The notes under the pieces are model-generated. The model had not been told where the DNA came from, ran no database searches, and saw nothing but the letters and a program-made list of their open reading frames with translations. Position numbers and translations under genes: made by a program. From assembly GCA_039881145.1 (NCBI GenBank), contig JAYKKI010000138.1, positions 2,658,001 through 2,722,000 on the forward strand: a stretch of DNA of 64,000 bases, written 5' to 3'. Positions 11,751 through 24,574 of this stretch are shown in pieces. This DNA comes from Druceiella hillmani (Eukaryota > Arthropoda > Insecta > Lepidoptera > Hepialidae). The number at the start of each line of letters is the position of its first letter. Positions within the stretch are counted from its first letter, which is position 1.

Positions 11751-12914
11751 CTTTTTAACTCAAATTGTGTTGGATAACTCACCCTGATATTGCGACCATG
11801 GCGAGTTTGAGATGAAACGCTTTTGAAATAATTGTTTAACTTTTCCGTATAAGCGAAATATCATTTATATCATGCGTAATTTTATAGTTCAATGTCGCAT
11901 AGTTATATCGTTTTGGGACTGCGTAAGCGACACCTAAATTAAATTTGCGTGCTAAACGTGAACTGTAAAAGGAATATTTGGGATAATTTGTCACAAATTT
12001 CGTCATATGTTAATGTTTGGACGTAAAAATGTCTATAAAATGTCGCTCAGTTTGGACATTCACAAATATTACGTTAGCAAATAGCCGCCATCAAAACAGC
12101 CGCCATCTCAGTACGCAAATTTATTTAATTTTTTATTCACAATTAATATAATCAATTTGTAACTGCATTAGCATCATCGATATATATTGCTTGCGTTCAT
12201 GGGGGAATGAAATTTATGCTTGGAGATTTTTTGGTTTTGTCTGAAAGTTTGTGTTTTGTTCAGTTTTAAAATGGTCGGCATAATTAATTCTTTTCGTTGA
12301 AGTAATTAGATAGTGAGTGAAACGGACGATAGCTTGAGAGTAGAATGTCCGGCGTGTATGGTAGGTGACAGTTTACGGAATGAAAATATTTTTCACGTGC
12401 CACGGTGGAAATTCAATAATTCCACGTAGAGGTTAGTTCTCAATTAAACATTTTTTAAATTTTTTTTTAAATTTAAAAATATCATTAAATTACTTAATCT
12501 AGTCCTCTGAACATCTATACATGAAAGTTATCGCATTGTTTAAATAGTACGAAAATTCTGCGAAATCCTTCACTAATAAACATGTTTAAGTTAGTTTAAT
12601 TTCTAATATCATTATTTAAAATAACCAAAAAGGAACTAATCACTTTATATGTACCCTAATGAATAAGCTATCCTCCAATATAATATAAAAAATAATGGTT
12701 TTACAATAAATAGTCTACTTTAGTAAATTAAAATGACAATATATTTACATACACTCTATCGATTATCTAATATTATATTATACGAGGAGAAAGTCGAGGA
12801 GAAATCCTTCAATCCCGAAAATTTATTAGGAAAATTGTTTTACCAGGAAACGATATGATGTTTTTGAATTAGAACTGTAAATATTGCATGCTCCTAGTGT
12901 TACTACTACTACTC
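11751..12914. other. Spacer with scattered GC-richer words
   Basis: AGCCGCCATC occurs twice near 12,084-12,108, and a CACGTGCCACGGTGG patch lies near 12,395. No gene or defined repeat could be assigned. Confidence 0.4.
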
Positions 12915-12964
12915 CTAGGAATATTTAAGGAATAATGTAGTAGTTATTCCTTAAATATTCTTAG
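12915..12964. repeat. Hairpin with 21 bp arms
   Basis: CTAGGAATATTTAAGGAATAA (12,915-12,935, given here only to mark the arm) pairs with 12,944-12,964 with one mismatch. The loop TGTAGTAG is 8 nt. A run of TACTACTACT precedes it. No gene is adjacent. Confidence 0.75.
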
Positions 12965-15900
12965 ATTCCCTGCTTTTCGATGCGCTCTTATTGAATTATT
13001 AGAGCTTTAATGGTTAAAGTTAATTAATTTTATTGAAATTTATAAAATGTAGACAGCCATGTTACAGTATTAGTAATGAGTTTCCAGGAAAATGTCAAAC
13101 AACCCCGGAAACTGGAAAACGATACGGTGAAGAAAAATTACTAAAAACAATAGTTTCTCTTGGGTTTTGGTCGATAATATGCCAATGTTACGAATTCAGT
13201 TTATTACTTCTGAATATTTTATTTCATTATTTATTAGTTTTATATTTTTACGCAAATTGTTTTTTATTTCCGAGTGTTCCCCAAAAGATAAAGCCAGAGA
13301 AAGATTCTGCAACCGTAATATAAAATCAGGTCAGTATGCACAATAAGCTTCAGAAAACTGCGTTGAAAAATTAAGGTTTTTATATAGCGAAAAGCTTTTC
13401 ATGCATTTCATGTTATACACACAAATTTTTGTCACGAACTTATAAGAGTAAGGCATTATGCCTTACATTATTTTCATAAATCTCAAACAATTTAATCAAA
13501 ATACGTGGAGATACTTACCATACTTACCAATTTAAATTTTATGTTGATCTTTCAAAACATATATGTATCATATTTTCCTTGTATGTAATAATTTTCTAAC
13601 GAATAATTTTAAAGTTATGTCGGTATTTTTAAGTAACCAAAATCATGCGCGCAGGTTTTCACACGTTAGATGTAGATATACAAAACGCGTCAATGTCTGC
13701 AAAATGAATGATGCCCATGGGAAGTCAGGGCACTTTGAAACTATTTAACTTAAATTAAAATTCAAGTTTTTATTTTAACAGGTAACAAAAAAAAGTGAAC
13801 AGGAACAAAAGTCGTTGTGTTACCGCACGACTGAAATCCACGACGAAACCCTATAATAAAATTTACGACTCCGAAATCGTCATAAATTGTAAAATTTACT
13901 TGAAACCGGATATTTTTGAAACGTTGAAGAGTTTACAATAAGAATAATAACATAATATAATGGTAACTTGGATAAAGCATATATTTTAAGGCGATTTATC
14001 TACTTAACTCTCCAATTTTCATTATGCTTTGTTCATAAAAGTCAAAATTGAGTGCAGCAAAATTTTATTTCATTAGCAATCGTGTAGCAAAATGAGGGTG
14101 TAATTATTCACGACAATTTCCTTATAAAACCCCTTTTAGAGTGCAAATTTTCTATAAATGTCGTTAAGGCTACTACAGGATGATATTACTATATGACCTT
14201 AAACTATGAACGTAAGCGTGACAAACTATTTTGTGGCAATGAAACAGAATGCTAACATCATATGAATGAAGTGTTTCGTCACAATACACCACAGTATAAG
14301 ATATTAGTGAGAGATGGGTATCTTTCTTCACTAAAATTGTATACAATGTTATTGTTGATAAAATAAAATATAATTAAAATCCGTCCCCGAAAAACTAGTT
14401 AAATAAAAAACACGAGTTTGATGATAAAGGCATTGGAGCTATATAATTTTTCATAAAGCGCGTCATAATTTTTCCTTTATCCTATCATTACCAAGAATTT
14501 GGGTCATTTAATTAATATTACACTTTTTGTAACAAAACTATGATAGACTTTAGTTTAGTCTTTTAAATATAATTTGGGGAAGCAGTTTTATTAATGTATG
14601 GAGGAGCTTATGTATTTTATCCAAATTTTAGACAAATCCACGCTCATACGATCTGTGTATTAATTCATACCTCATATCAATAAAAAAAGACAACATCTAC
14701 ACACTTTTCTACAGAAATTTTAACGAATATTTTTTTGATTTCTCTTAGTGAAAAGAGGAAAATTTACAATTTCGTGATGTCTGTCTGTTCATGCATGCCA
14801 CATTTATAAAATGTTGTAGATACTCCATATGGTTTAATACAAATATGCAACAGAATATAAAAAAAAATTAATAAGTTTCAAAAAGGGAGCGAGATTTTTT
14901 TTCATGTATCCCATATGATGAGGTGTCAATGGATAGCTATTTCATATTAAAATTCGCATTATATTTTAATTTTTTAATCGTAAGCACCATTTCCAAAACG
15001 TAAGAAAAAAAAATACAATTTAAAGACAATCCTGTCTTAATTTTTCAACTATGGATTTCCGTTAAATTACGTCAAAAATTTTAAGATATATAGACATTTG
15101 CAGAACTTTGCTTTATGAGTGTTCAGACAAACCATTCTCCAATATTTCGTGTATAGATATACATGTTTTAGGATAAATTTGTATTTCAGAAAAATTCGAT
15201 ATTTCCGCCTTAAAATGGTAAAGAGAAAATATGAAGGAAAATGTTTAAATATACTTTCCGTTTATATGTTTCTTTATTACGTGAAGACAACTAAAAATAA
15301 TATTGATTTAACTATTACATTATTATACTATGTCAACGGCATACACACAAAGACTATAAAATAAATAAAGCAATACTCACAAACTAAACATATATGTTTG
15401 GGTATTGAATGCAGTGCAATTATTTTTCCCAGACTCGGTTTGACCTGTAAACGTATATGTTTTGCGAGTCTGGAAATATGGTTTTCTACTATCATTAACC
15501 TTTAAATTTCCTTCCGGTTTGGCGTAGAGGTAATTTTATAAAATATGTTTAGTAAAAAGGTTTATATCTAAGTATGCCATAGAAAATGCAAATATTACCC
15601 GTCAAGCACTTAACTTCGGGTTTCAGGAAAGTATCATGCATTACTTAAAAACTAAACAAATATTACCAAAAATAAATGGGAAAATTCTTTATTTGTTTCC
15701 GCTGTGATTCCTGCATCAAAAATGCGTAGTCTATATACACAGTTAAATCATTTGAATAACATATACTTAAAAAAAATTAACTTCACTCGCACCTTAACCC
15801 TCGGCTTTCATCCTATTTCCTTCATAATTGGTATTTTTCATTTTCCTTCTGTCATGGCAAATAAGCTCTTATTTAATTTTTTATTATTACATATACTTTC

Positions 15901-16790
15901 TTTTAGCACCGTCTTTATTTATTCAAAGTATACGAGCAGTATCCAATTATGTAATTCCTAAATGGACTAAAATGTGAACCTGACTTTTACATATGTCATG
16001 TAATATGATAACTCACAGCCAAAAATTAAAGAATTTAAAATTATGTATTGTATAATTTTATTTAATTTCTATTTATGCACTTCATTTTCACTTTTACGGT
16101 AACTACAGTATTTTGCAGTTTACACCAGAACTGTTCAAATTCGTTCGCTACCGTTGATGGAAAAAAAACTGCTCGCTTATTAAAGAGTCCGTATTGTGCA
16201 CATAGATTTATAAATTAAAAGCTAATAAACTAATATTTTCAAGCCCATAAAATATATGTAAACACATATTAAATAAAATAAACATTTTTATTAGCAAGCA
16301 TTATGGTTTTCAGTATTATATCATATATCTAGTACTTAAAATATTTCATATACTTCACATTAAGCGGTAGGTACAAGAGCGCAAACATTTAAGTTAAAAT
16401 AAAATAAATTATTATAATTATGTAATACAAAACTGCGAGAAAAGCAAGTTAATATTTAAAAGTCTCTAAAACTGATTGAGATTTACTCTAGATTACTTTT
16501 CACTAAGTTATTACGTAACGTATAAGGGAACAGAATAACAAATGGGCGCAACCACCGTCATAGTCTGTCTATGAATAGGCCTCAGGTATTAGGCTTCTCA
16601 GCAATCCATACGCGGATTAACTCAGTACGATACAGTATGATAATATAACAATAGGCCAGTTAAAGTAGTCGAAATTAAATAGAATATCTCCAGAGTCCAT
16701 TTCAGGTCCTGACCATATTTATATGAGACCTCGCTGCAATAATTTCCTTACAAACAAAGTCGTTATCACCAAACACCCGTTACTACACCT
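12965..16790. other. AT-rich spacer, nothing recognised
   Basis: Open frames at 13,033-13,323, 13,563-13,748, 15,119-15,364 and 15,704-15,961 lack motifs and splice context, so I treat them as chance frames. A small perfect palindrome, GTAAGGCA-TTA-TGCCTTAC, lies near 13,448-13,466. Confidence 0.45.
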
Positions 16791-16794
16791 AAAA

Positions 16795-17175
16795 CAATAG
16801 ATTTTAGGATTTTTGTCGGTTCATCTGTTTGTCTGTGCGCACTTTTGTTGTACACAAAAATGTCAGCAACGGCTAAATAGATTTGGATTCGGTTTTCAGT
16901 GGTGGTATTGAGATTAGCTTGGGACAACATTTAGGCTTAGTTTAATTTCAGTCGGTACACAACTAAAAAAAGATACGTCAGTCTTAACATACCTTCATTG
17001 TGCACGCTAATATCAGAACTGGCACAACCGGTTTAGCAGCCAACGTCATATATTAGCGTTTTAATAAAGTTTATGCTCATAGAGTTCCGAGAAAAAAAAA
17101 AGAGACACAAAAAAATTCTTAGTAATTTTTCTGATTCTAATTTCCCCGCGAACGAAGTCGCGGGCACCGCTAATT
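16795..17175 (+). mobile_element. Tail of a common non-LTR-like repeat
   Basis: The stretch contains TTTGTCTGTGCGCAC, GGCTAAATAGATTTGGAT, TTGTGCACGCTAATATCAG and TAGAGTTCCGAG, and ends near AACGAAGTCGCGGGC. This order of words resembles 3' tails of retrotransposon-like repeats that I remember as frequent in lepidopteran and other arthropod genomes. No coding part is present. The assignment rests on recall of the consensus, not on an alignment. Confidence 0.5.
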
Positions 17176-17359
17176 TATAATAAAAACGTTAAACGCAGGA
17201 GTTCCTACAGCTGATATTTTTTTGTCAATTTCGAAGCTAAGAATATATTTCTACAGTATTAATCGTATTAATCATAATATCATAAATGTGTAATTTTTAA
17301 CGAATGTGCGAATAGATGCTTGTTATGCTCTGACTGCCTGATGTCCTATACAATATTTC

Positions 17360-17480
17360 TAATTTATATTACAGGCTACTTTTTATCCTGAACCCTAAAG
17401 TGCTTTCTAAGAGAAAAAAAATATTAATGGGTATTCCACGCGGACAAAGTCGCGGGCCGAAACTTGTAAATTTTATATTT
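17360..17480 (+). mobile_element. Second repeat tail of the 'CGCGGACAAAGTCGCGGGC' type
   Basis: CTACTTTTTATCCTGAACCC at about 17,377 is followed by TTCCACGCGGACAAAGTCG and CGGGC near 17,437-17,459. These are typical closing words of a widespread arthropod repeat. The copy is truncated to about 110 bp. It lies about 280 bp downstream of the similar tail ending near 17,175, so the two may be separate insertions of related elements. Confidence 0.5.
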
Positions 17481-19904
17481 CAAAGCTGAACACATAACAT
17501 CATGAAGCCATGAAAAGACCTAAAAGAAATCTGCTTTACATTTTCGTATCCATCGAAAATCTATAAATATATAATTATGAACCCATCGCTTCTGACTAAA
17601 CTAATCAAAGGTATTAATAATACTCCGCCGAACCTGACGTAAAAGCATTTGAATTGCTCTCACCGTAACTCACTTCCTGCCTGCTTCCTTCCAAAGCTTT
17701 TAATACGTTTTCATAACAGGTTTAAAGTTCGATATCTTGCGCACATATTGCCTCCGATAGGTGTATCTCATGTATATTCAAACACTGTATTAGTCTCTAT
17801 GTATGGATAAATTGTTCTTCCGCTGAAGAAGCCTTAAGGTTAAGAGCAGAATTTATCTTAAGTTCGTTTATACAAGGGAGCGAGATACCGAAGAAATACC
17901 TTAAGGGTAAATTTAAAAAATTTCTGGACTTTTCAGTTAACGTGCTATCAATTGTTGCTAATCTAATAATACTTTTTAAAAATTATTTAAAAAACAATAA
18001 CCTGGAAGGAGATTTATTGGAATGTTTTATAATTCTCATAATGTAAACGATTTTAAATTGAAATAATTTAAAAATTATAGAATCACCAATTACAATTCAA
18101 TTTAATGAAAAATCCAAAGTAACTAGTATAAAGTACAGTACAGTATATCAATGAACAACGCACTGTAGGTACCATTGAATGATTTAGAAATATATATATG
18201 AAGGATATATTTAAATACTTTTAAATTGTTTCTTAAAGTAACTAATAGAAAAAAACCCTTGCTACATATATTTTAAAAAAATCTACTCAACAATAAAATA
18301 TTCTCCACCTCTTTCCCCGAAATCTTCAGCATAGCTTAAGCAGAAAAAAGTTTAACTGATATATGCAATTTTAGGCTATATTTTATCTATTTTCAAATTC
18401 TTAATGAAAAATTATAATATTTTTGTTTATGATATTTCGATTTCTCTTCTTCCCTTTTAGCATTGTCTTTAACAAAACTGCAATTTCTACTATTACCTGT
18501 AGCTTTTACATATTGTGTTCCAAATTTTAAAGGTTAAAGTATGAATATAAGTAATATCGTGCAAGTAAAAAATTTAAAAAATTGACAAAAAGATCGACCG
18601 AGGAGAGCGAAACTAGAGCAGAATGAAAATACGATAGAAATAAATTATTTCAATTCGGTTCTATTCAAAATTATTCAAAATTTTAACAAACAATATTTAA
18701 CGTGATCTGAAGTAAAGCAAAATATTTAAAAATATTTTAAACCTAATTTATTAAAATTGGGAGACCCTACAATTTCACTTCCAAAACTAAAAAGTCGATG
18801 GATTTAAGCCCATTTTTTAATTTTAAATGAAATCTGATTTTTAAACTAGATTTCTTTTTCCTCATTTCTTTCAAGCTATGATTATAACTGACGCAAACAA
18901 CTGACTAATTAAAATCGAAGCTCACAAGCGTGAAGTATAAAATATATTTTTCCTTTATCCTAATGAAATACTTGAAAAAAATCAGTTAACAGCCATTTTA
19001 TAAGAGAAAGTACATTTTTCGTCCATCTTTATATTTGAAATACCCCTAATGCAACGTAGCTTAAAAATGTTGAATTCTGCATCACTGAAAAATGTATTTA
19101 CAAATAACGATAAGATTTATCGTTTATATGTATGCATATTGGACATTAAATCACCTGTTGATATTTTGAAATACTAAAATATTATAAATGAACAAACAAG
19201 TTGCATGCTAGAGAAATAATACCATTTGTCGGTGTTATTAATATGTTATGAATATAAATTTCGTTCCAAGTTTTATAAAAATGATAACATTTCCACTCGC
19301 GCTGTTTAAGCGAGATCTAATAAAAAGTATCCAAATACACTTTTTGTGGTATCAATAGTTCTCGTGTCCAAAGTCGCAGATGTTAAATAGTCTATGTAGT
19401 CTATGTATGTATGTGTGTAGTCTATGTATGTACTGCGTCATATGTAATATAAGCAATGTAAATGAGTGATTCGTTGCTTGATTACAGAAATATAATGTAA
19501 CAAACATCAAAATTAGGCTGTGCTATACATCACCAGGGGCACTATATTCCAGGAGCACCTCTAAATATAAAATGAAGCAAAAAATATTTTTCAGACGACC
19601 AAAGAAGACCGCAAGGCGAATTTTATATTGCGTTTCATATAGCCTTCAGAAATTTAAGTCATTATTACCATGATCATCATTATTATGTAAAATTATATTA
19701 TTTAGACATGTTATAATTATACAGTGAATAATCAAACAAAAGGTTTTTAGAACAGGATTCTCTTTTTACGCTGCATTCTGAGAAAAAAGACCCCATGTTT
19801 GTATTTTTATTAAGTTGATACTGATAATTTTAGGTTAAGGCCCTCGTATGTTTATCGATTTCTATTATATCTAAAATACGAAGAACAGAAAAACTACGAC
19901 CAAT
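17481..19904. other. AT-rich spacer, nothing recognised
   Basis: No gene is seen. A small repeat of TAGTCTATGTATGTA lies at 19,390-19,436. Confidence 0.5.
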
Positions 19905-20175
19905 TTAAAAAATATATTGGAAATGGTCGAAAATTGAAAGGAATAAAAGTTTAGAGCTGCACATATTTTTTTCTACAAATTCTCTGAGCCATAAGACGGC
20001 AACATATATTCCCACAGTAGTTCCCATTTGCATTAATCCTTTCATCTTTTATATTTGTGTACACTTTATTGGACAATATTATGTTGTGACATTGAAGGTA
20101 ATTTGAAACAAATTGACCAGAATCAATTTGAAGAATTAAAATTAAGTAGGGGTGCGAAGAGAGATTAGAGATATG
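19905..20175 (+). repeat. Dispersed repeat, copy 1
   Basis: This segment aligns by eye with 23,945-24,260. Shared words include TTTGTGTACACTTTATTGG / TTTGTACACGCTTTATTGG, GGACAATATTA, a GAAGGTAATTT / GAAGGCAATTT step and a following purine-rich block. The two copies are clearly diverged, with indels. No coding capacity is seen. Confidence 0.5.
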
Positions 20176-21115
20176 GGAAAATATTTAATAAATATGTTAG
20201 AAAGTATTATGAGATAGGTAATGGATTACTGTTAAAGGAACCACAAAGCTTAGTTTTATTTAAAATGAGAAAATATAAATAATATCTAATGCTTGACGTT
20301 TGAAAAAAAAATCGAATATGCATGTGTATGTGTGTGTTTGCAATATTTTCCTCAACGGATTAGTTATTGTTAGTTCGAGAAAAATCGCGTAAAATGTATA
20401 AAATATTTAAGTGAACGTGTAAGCATATGCTGAGTTAATTAACAAAAACATCTGCTTCTTTTATAAACAACTCTAACTCTAATAACTATAGTAAAAGTTA
20501 TTACAACTTTTATAACTTGAGATCGCGATATATGAAAACACTATTTTGCAATTCTCCACTTGAGTGCTAGAATTATTCATCCATAGATGCAAGAAACTAA
20601 GAATATTGTAAAACCATACAGAACGTGGAAGTAATTTCTTCTTTAAAATTATGTATAAATTTCATGTTGAAAGTACGGTTGAACTCGCTATATCAGCATA
20701 TGATAAACATAAGCTACTTGAAAATGCATTGCTTTCAAAGCATTCTAACATTTCGAAAGTATGCCATCCCATTTTACTTCGGATAAATCGAATCTATATG
20801 TATAATGCCGCGACCTTATAAAATTATATTATGTAACGAGACAACTGATATCGTATATTATGTCCGCCAGGAATGTTTCATCAACATACGAATATGTGGT
20901 CATTTATATGTCAACGTATTCGCGTCCAGTTTAATAGAAATATATTCATTATGATTTCTCGCATATGACATACTTGTGTAATGAGAATATCTCACGCATA
21001 TTTCCGTGACGTGAATATCTCATACACAATTAATGTTCAGCTCCGAGTGGGGACACATATGCGTGCTGAGAATAACTTGGAATTATTCTTTATGAATGGA
21101 AAGGTACAGGAAGTT
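20176..21115. other. AT-rich spacer, nothing recognised
   Basis: The 108-codon open frame at 20,981-21,307 starts here and runs into the duplicated block. It has no recognisable domain and is probably a chance frame. Confidence 0.4.
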
Positions 21116-21459
21116 GAGATACACGATTTAGAGTTGAGACAGATGATCGGATGGACAGATGATGGACAAATAGTGAACGACAACGGAGTGTGTAATTTTA
21201 TCAATACTATTTATTGTGAGTGGCTAGAGATAATATCGATAGCGACAAATCAAGCATTTGCGATAGCGTTAAATCGAGATTTTCTATCGATGCTTTTTAA
21301 ACTCTAATGGTGCATCTCAGTGAACTGAGATACACGATTAGAGTTCAAAAAGCTTCGACAGATAATCGGATGGACAAACAGTTATGAGCAAACCATAATG
21401 GACAAAATAGTATATATTTCCATTTATATTGCTTATTATGAGTAGCTAGAGATAACATG
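21116..21459 (+). repeat. Diverged tandem duplication (two copies of about 125 bp)
   Basis: GAGATACACGATT..AGAGTT, CAGATRATCGGATGGACA, ATGGACAAA.TAGT and GAGTRGCTAGAGATAA occur in the same order at 21,116-21,237 and 21,327-21,459. The offset is 211 bp at the start and 222 bp at the end, so indels have accumulated. The sequence between the copies holds a smaller internal repeat (GATAGCG..AAATC, near 21,238-21,280). Confidence 0.7.
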
Positions 21460-21689
21460 AAGTTGTAAATAGTTTATCTCGATCTTTGAAATGATTAATT
21501 AAAATTATGATAAATGTATGAATGATATCTTTTTTGAATGACCAAAAACTTGTAAAAATAAAACAAAATGCGGTAGAAAAAATTCAGTCTCAAAAATTGG
21601 TAAACTAATTATCGAAGAACGCGTATAAGTAATTAGGTTTGCAAAATATGAATCTTTCAAAATTATATGATTTTTGATAGCATATTTTT

Positions 21690-21975
21690 AGAATTCTCTT
21701 CTCCTCCGTTGTTTCGCTCTTGACAGAGCGTTCTTGGTCCACATGTAGTACTGTTATGGATGGCCGCCGTTTCTCGCCTCACGATGCCTGTCCAATTCTA
21801 CTTATTTGTCGTCGCTCCGTTGCCTACAGGACACCGCCTGCAGCAGACTTGATTTGATCCGCCCACCGCATTGACGACCACCCACGTGGTTTAGTGCCTT
21901 CTACTCTTCCCTGCACAAGAATTCGCTTTATGGGGTTAACATCTCCAGGCATGACTTAGAATGATTTTGGAATTA
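21690..21975 (-). pseudogene. C-terminal remnant of a non-LTR retrotransposon ORF
   Basis: On the minus strand, from about 21,965 downward, the frame reads VMPGDVNPIKRILVQGRVEG and then TKPRGWSSMRWADQIKSAAG. This fits the 'G.V.G.RPRGRP..RW.DQIK...G' tail often found at the C terminus of endonuclease/reverse-transcriptase proteins of non-LTR elements (established pattern, recalled). A stop follows at VL*ATERR. A second reading frame then gives WTKNALSRAKQRRRRE near the end, also typical of such tails. Stops and a frameshift show that it is dead. The reverse transcriptase domain itself is absent. The patch is far more GC-rich than its surroundings. Confidence 0.65.
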
Positions 21976-23027
21976 TATACATCAAAAGGAAAACACAAAA
22001 ATTATACAAGATCGCTAAAGTTTTCGTTTGTCCGTCTGTCACTACTGTTTTTACTCAACAGCGAAAAAAATTTAAATTTCCCGTGGTATTGAAGCACATT
22101 AACACGCACACTACTATAACTAACACTCAAAACTATTTGTATGAACATTTTAGGGGAACAAATTGAGTAATCGAAAAATAAGGAGTTCAGGCTAAAATTA
22201 TCATGTGGATATAGTTTGAAATGGTTACTTGTAAAGGTCTCAAAACTATTTTAGACCTAAAATAATAAAAAAATTAGTTACAAATAATATAATTTGGAAA
22301 ATAATAATATTTAGAAGACCACCCAAATTTTGCAAGAAAAATGAAATATTTAACTCAGATGTCATAGTTTTCGAGATATTCATGACATTTTCATGACATT
22401 CGTGTTGGGTACTCGTGCCCTAGATGTACGAGTCATATTCGCGTTTGGGTGATTTTTTTATGGTGATCTTCGTATACATTGCATTTAATGAATCATTTTA
22501 TATTCGCATATAGATATTTAGACCGTAAATTCGGTAGCTTTTAATGCCTATACAATTTTAAATAAAATCCTCCAAAATTTTAAGCTCTCAGGTATATAAA
22601 TTGGAGGTGATTTTTTTTGTATACGAGACTTATAAAAATGTTGAGGTTCTGCTACGAACATTTTTTTCGATACATTAAATTACTATATTTAATATCTGAA
22701 GAACATCCAAAATATATATATATAGAAATTAAAAGAAAAATTATCACAGCTAATTCGGCTGTACTAGTTTACAAGTAATAGTCGACCAAGTTACGATCCG
22801 ATATGGGGTTGTTAAAAAGTTCATAGAAACTCCATATAACAAACTGCAAAACTACGTCTTAAATTGTTTATTTATTATGTATGTTAATGATACACAAGAT
22901 GATGTATTCACATAATTACATAGTGACAAACTATATTAAGGAAATAAGTACCACTTTTTTCGCCTATCAAAGGTACAGTAGGTAATGTATTTACGCAATT
23001 AAAATTTATAATTTATTTAAAATTATT
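21976..23027. other. AT-rich spacer, nothing recognised
   Basis: GTCCGTCTGTC near 22,050 resembles a word common in retrotransposon tails, but nothing around it supports an element. No gene is seen. Confidence 0.45.
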
Positions 23028-23062
23028 GAGTAATATTTCTGAAGTGTACAGAAATATTACTC
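23028..23062. repeat. Perfect 14 bp hairpin next to a (TA)n block
   Basis: GAGTAATATTTCTG (23,028-23,041) and CAGAAATATTACTC (23,049-23,062) are exact reverse complements around AAGTGTA. Confidence 0.75.
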
Positions 23063-23073
23063 AGCCTTCATTG

Positions 23074-23079
23074 TATATG

Positions 23080-23174
<95 letters not shown>

Positions 23175-23224
23175 ATATATATATATATATATGTAGATAT
23201 ATATTTTTTTATACATATGTATAC

Positions 23225-23260
<36 letters not shown>
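23074..23260. repeat. (TA)n microsatellite, interrupted
   Basis: A pure TA run covers about 23,084-23,166. Interrupted TA/GTA repeats follow up to 23,260. Long Tyr-Ile-Tyr 'open frames' on both strands here are artefacts of the repeat. Confidence 0.95.
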
Positions 23261-23261
<1 letters not shown>

Positions 23262-23944
23262 TGCTTAAATATGCACAAAACCCTCGTGATACAAGTTCTA
23301 CTCCTACTTTCCGGGTACTTCTTTTGGTTTGACTTGTCTTGGCACGGTAACAATGTCAATGGTTCTAGAAAATATTAAATAGATTAATAAATCAAATATA
23401 ATAAGTATCGTAGATTTGCTTAATCATTATATTTAACGTGGAGACATGGACGGCGCTGTCATCTTTTTTAAATTCTATTGCATCGTTTTACACAGCGATT
23501 TTTATGCATATTAACCTTCATGTTACTTTACTACGTTGTTAAACTTTATGTTATTTATGATCGTGATAACAATTTTTTTTAATAGACGCTTCTGCATTGA
23601 CAAAACGCATATTCATTAGCAGGTAATTGTAGAACTGACGATTGTACATGGTTTGATATTAAATCCGATAGTGTCAAATAAGTTATAATTACCTCCCAGC
23701 AGTTAAAAACTTTCAATAGGTAATGACATCGACTGTTGTTGAAATTTAATGCACTAAATAACAATAGAATAGTATACAATATGAAAATTAAGATTTGGAC
23801 TGGAAAAACATCCATAAACGCACAAAAATGTTTTTTCTTTAATATTACCTTGAAACATTCTTAACTATCTTTCTCGCCAGTAAATTGTATGCCTTTAAAC
23901 AAACCCAGGAAAATGCAAAAAAGCAAATTATATTACCCTTTCCT

Positions 23945-24260
23945 GTAAGTTGGAAACTTTAATTGAACAAAAGCCAGCGTGCATAGATAAACAAACACTT
24001 TTCTCTCGCAAACCTCTCGGCGATTCTCCACACGCCAAATTCTCTATCGAATTCCTCGAGTTCCCCTTGGCGTGTCTTTTTGCTTTCCCTTATCGCATTA
24101 CATATTCCTTCGGGTCGCCCCCTTCTGTCTTGTATTTGTACACGCTTTATTGGACAATATTAAGCTTGGTTTCTGAAGGCAATTTATATCAACAAGTCAA
24201 CCCGAAACAATAGAGAGCGGATTAGGTACGGGGATTTGGAGAATCAGAGACAGGTTGGGG
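23945..24260 (+). repeat. Dispersed repeat, copy 2
   Basis: This is the partner of 19,905-20,175 and the GC-richer of the two. It contains ACACGCCAA and TTGGCGTGT about 26 nt apart (about 24,031-24,074), so its 5' half can fold. An 87-codon frame crosses it but has no recognisable product, and the corresponding frame is not conserved in copy 1. Confidence 0.5.
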
Positions 24261-24574
24261 AGAAAGGCTAGTAGAGGCTGACTTAGAATGTCGAAAGACA
24301 GACAGACAGTTAAAATTAGTAGCTGGAAAATTATGTCCCAGATTAAAGATGAGTTCGAGATATGAAAATATATGTTTTTGCTTTTCTTTAAAAATAAACG
24401 CAACCTAAAGTAAAGTTCACCTTATAAATATGATCATGTTCGAATTTTAAAGTAGACGCCTATAATAATAGTGGTTTCAACTCAAATGGAACCTAATGTA
24501 ATCACTGACTACTGATTTATGAATACAAGTTTTGAAGCACGTACTGTATTACGAATATACTTCTTTTTAATCGT
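24261..24574. other. AT-rich spacer, nothing recognised
   Basis: A GACAGACAGACAG run near 24,298-24,311 is the only notable word. Confidence 0.5.

Noticed and set aside
13033..13323. 96-codon frame with a hydrophobic segment
   Set aside because: Hydrophobic runs of Leu/Phe/Tyr are expected from AT-rich DNA; no supporting signal is present.
15704..15961. 85-codon frame resembling a membrane protein
   Set aside because: Composition bias explains it; there is no signal of selection, splice site or family.
20981..21307. 108-codon plus-strand open frame
   Set aside because: No domain or splice context, and the duplicated copy downstream does not keep the frame.
23057..23378. Long Tyr/Ile-rich open frames on both strands
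   Set aside because: They are translations of the (TA)n microsatellite; the same holds near 46.9, 50.1, 55.6 and 58.5 kb.
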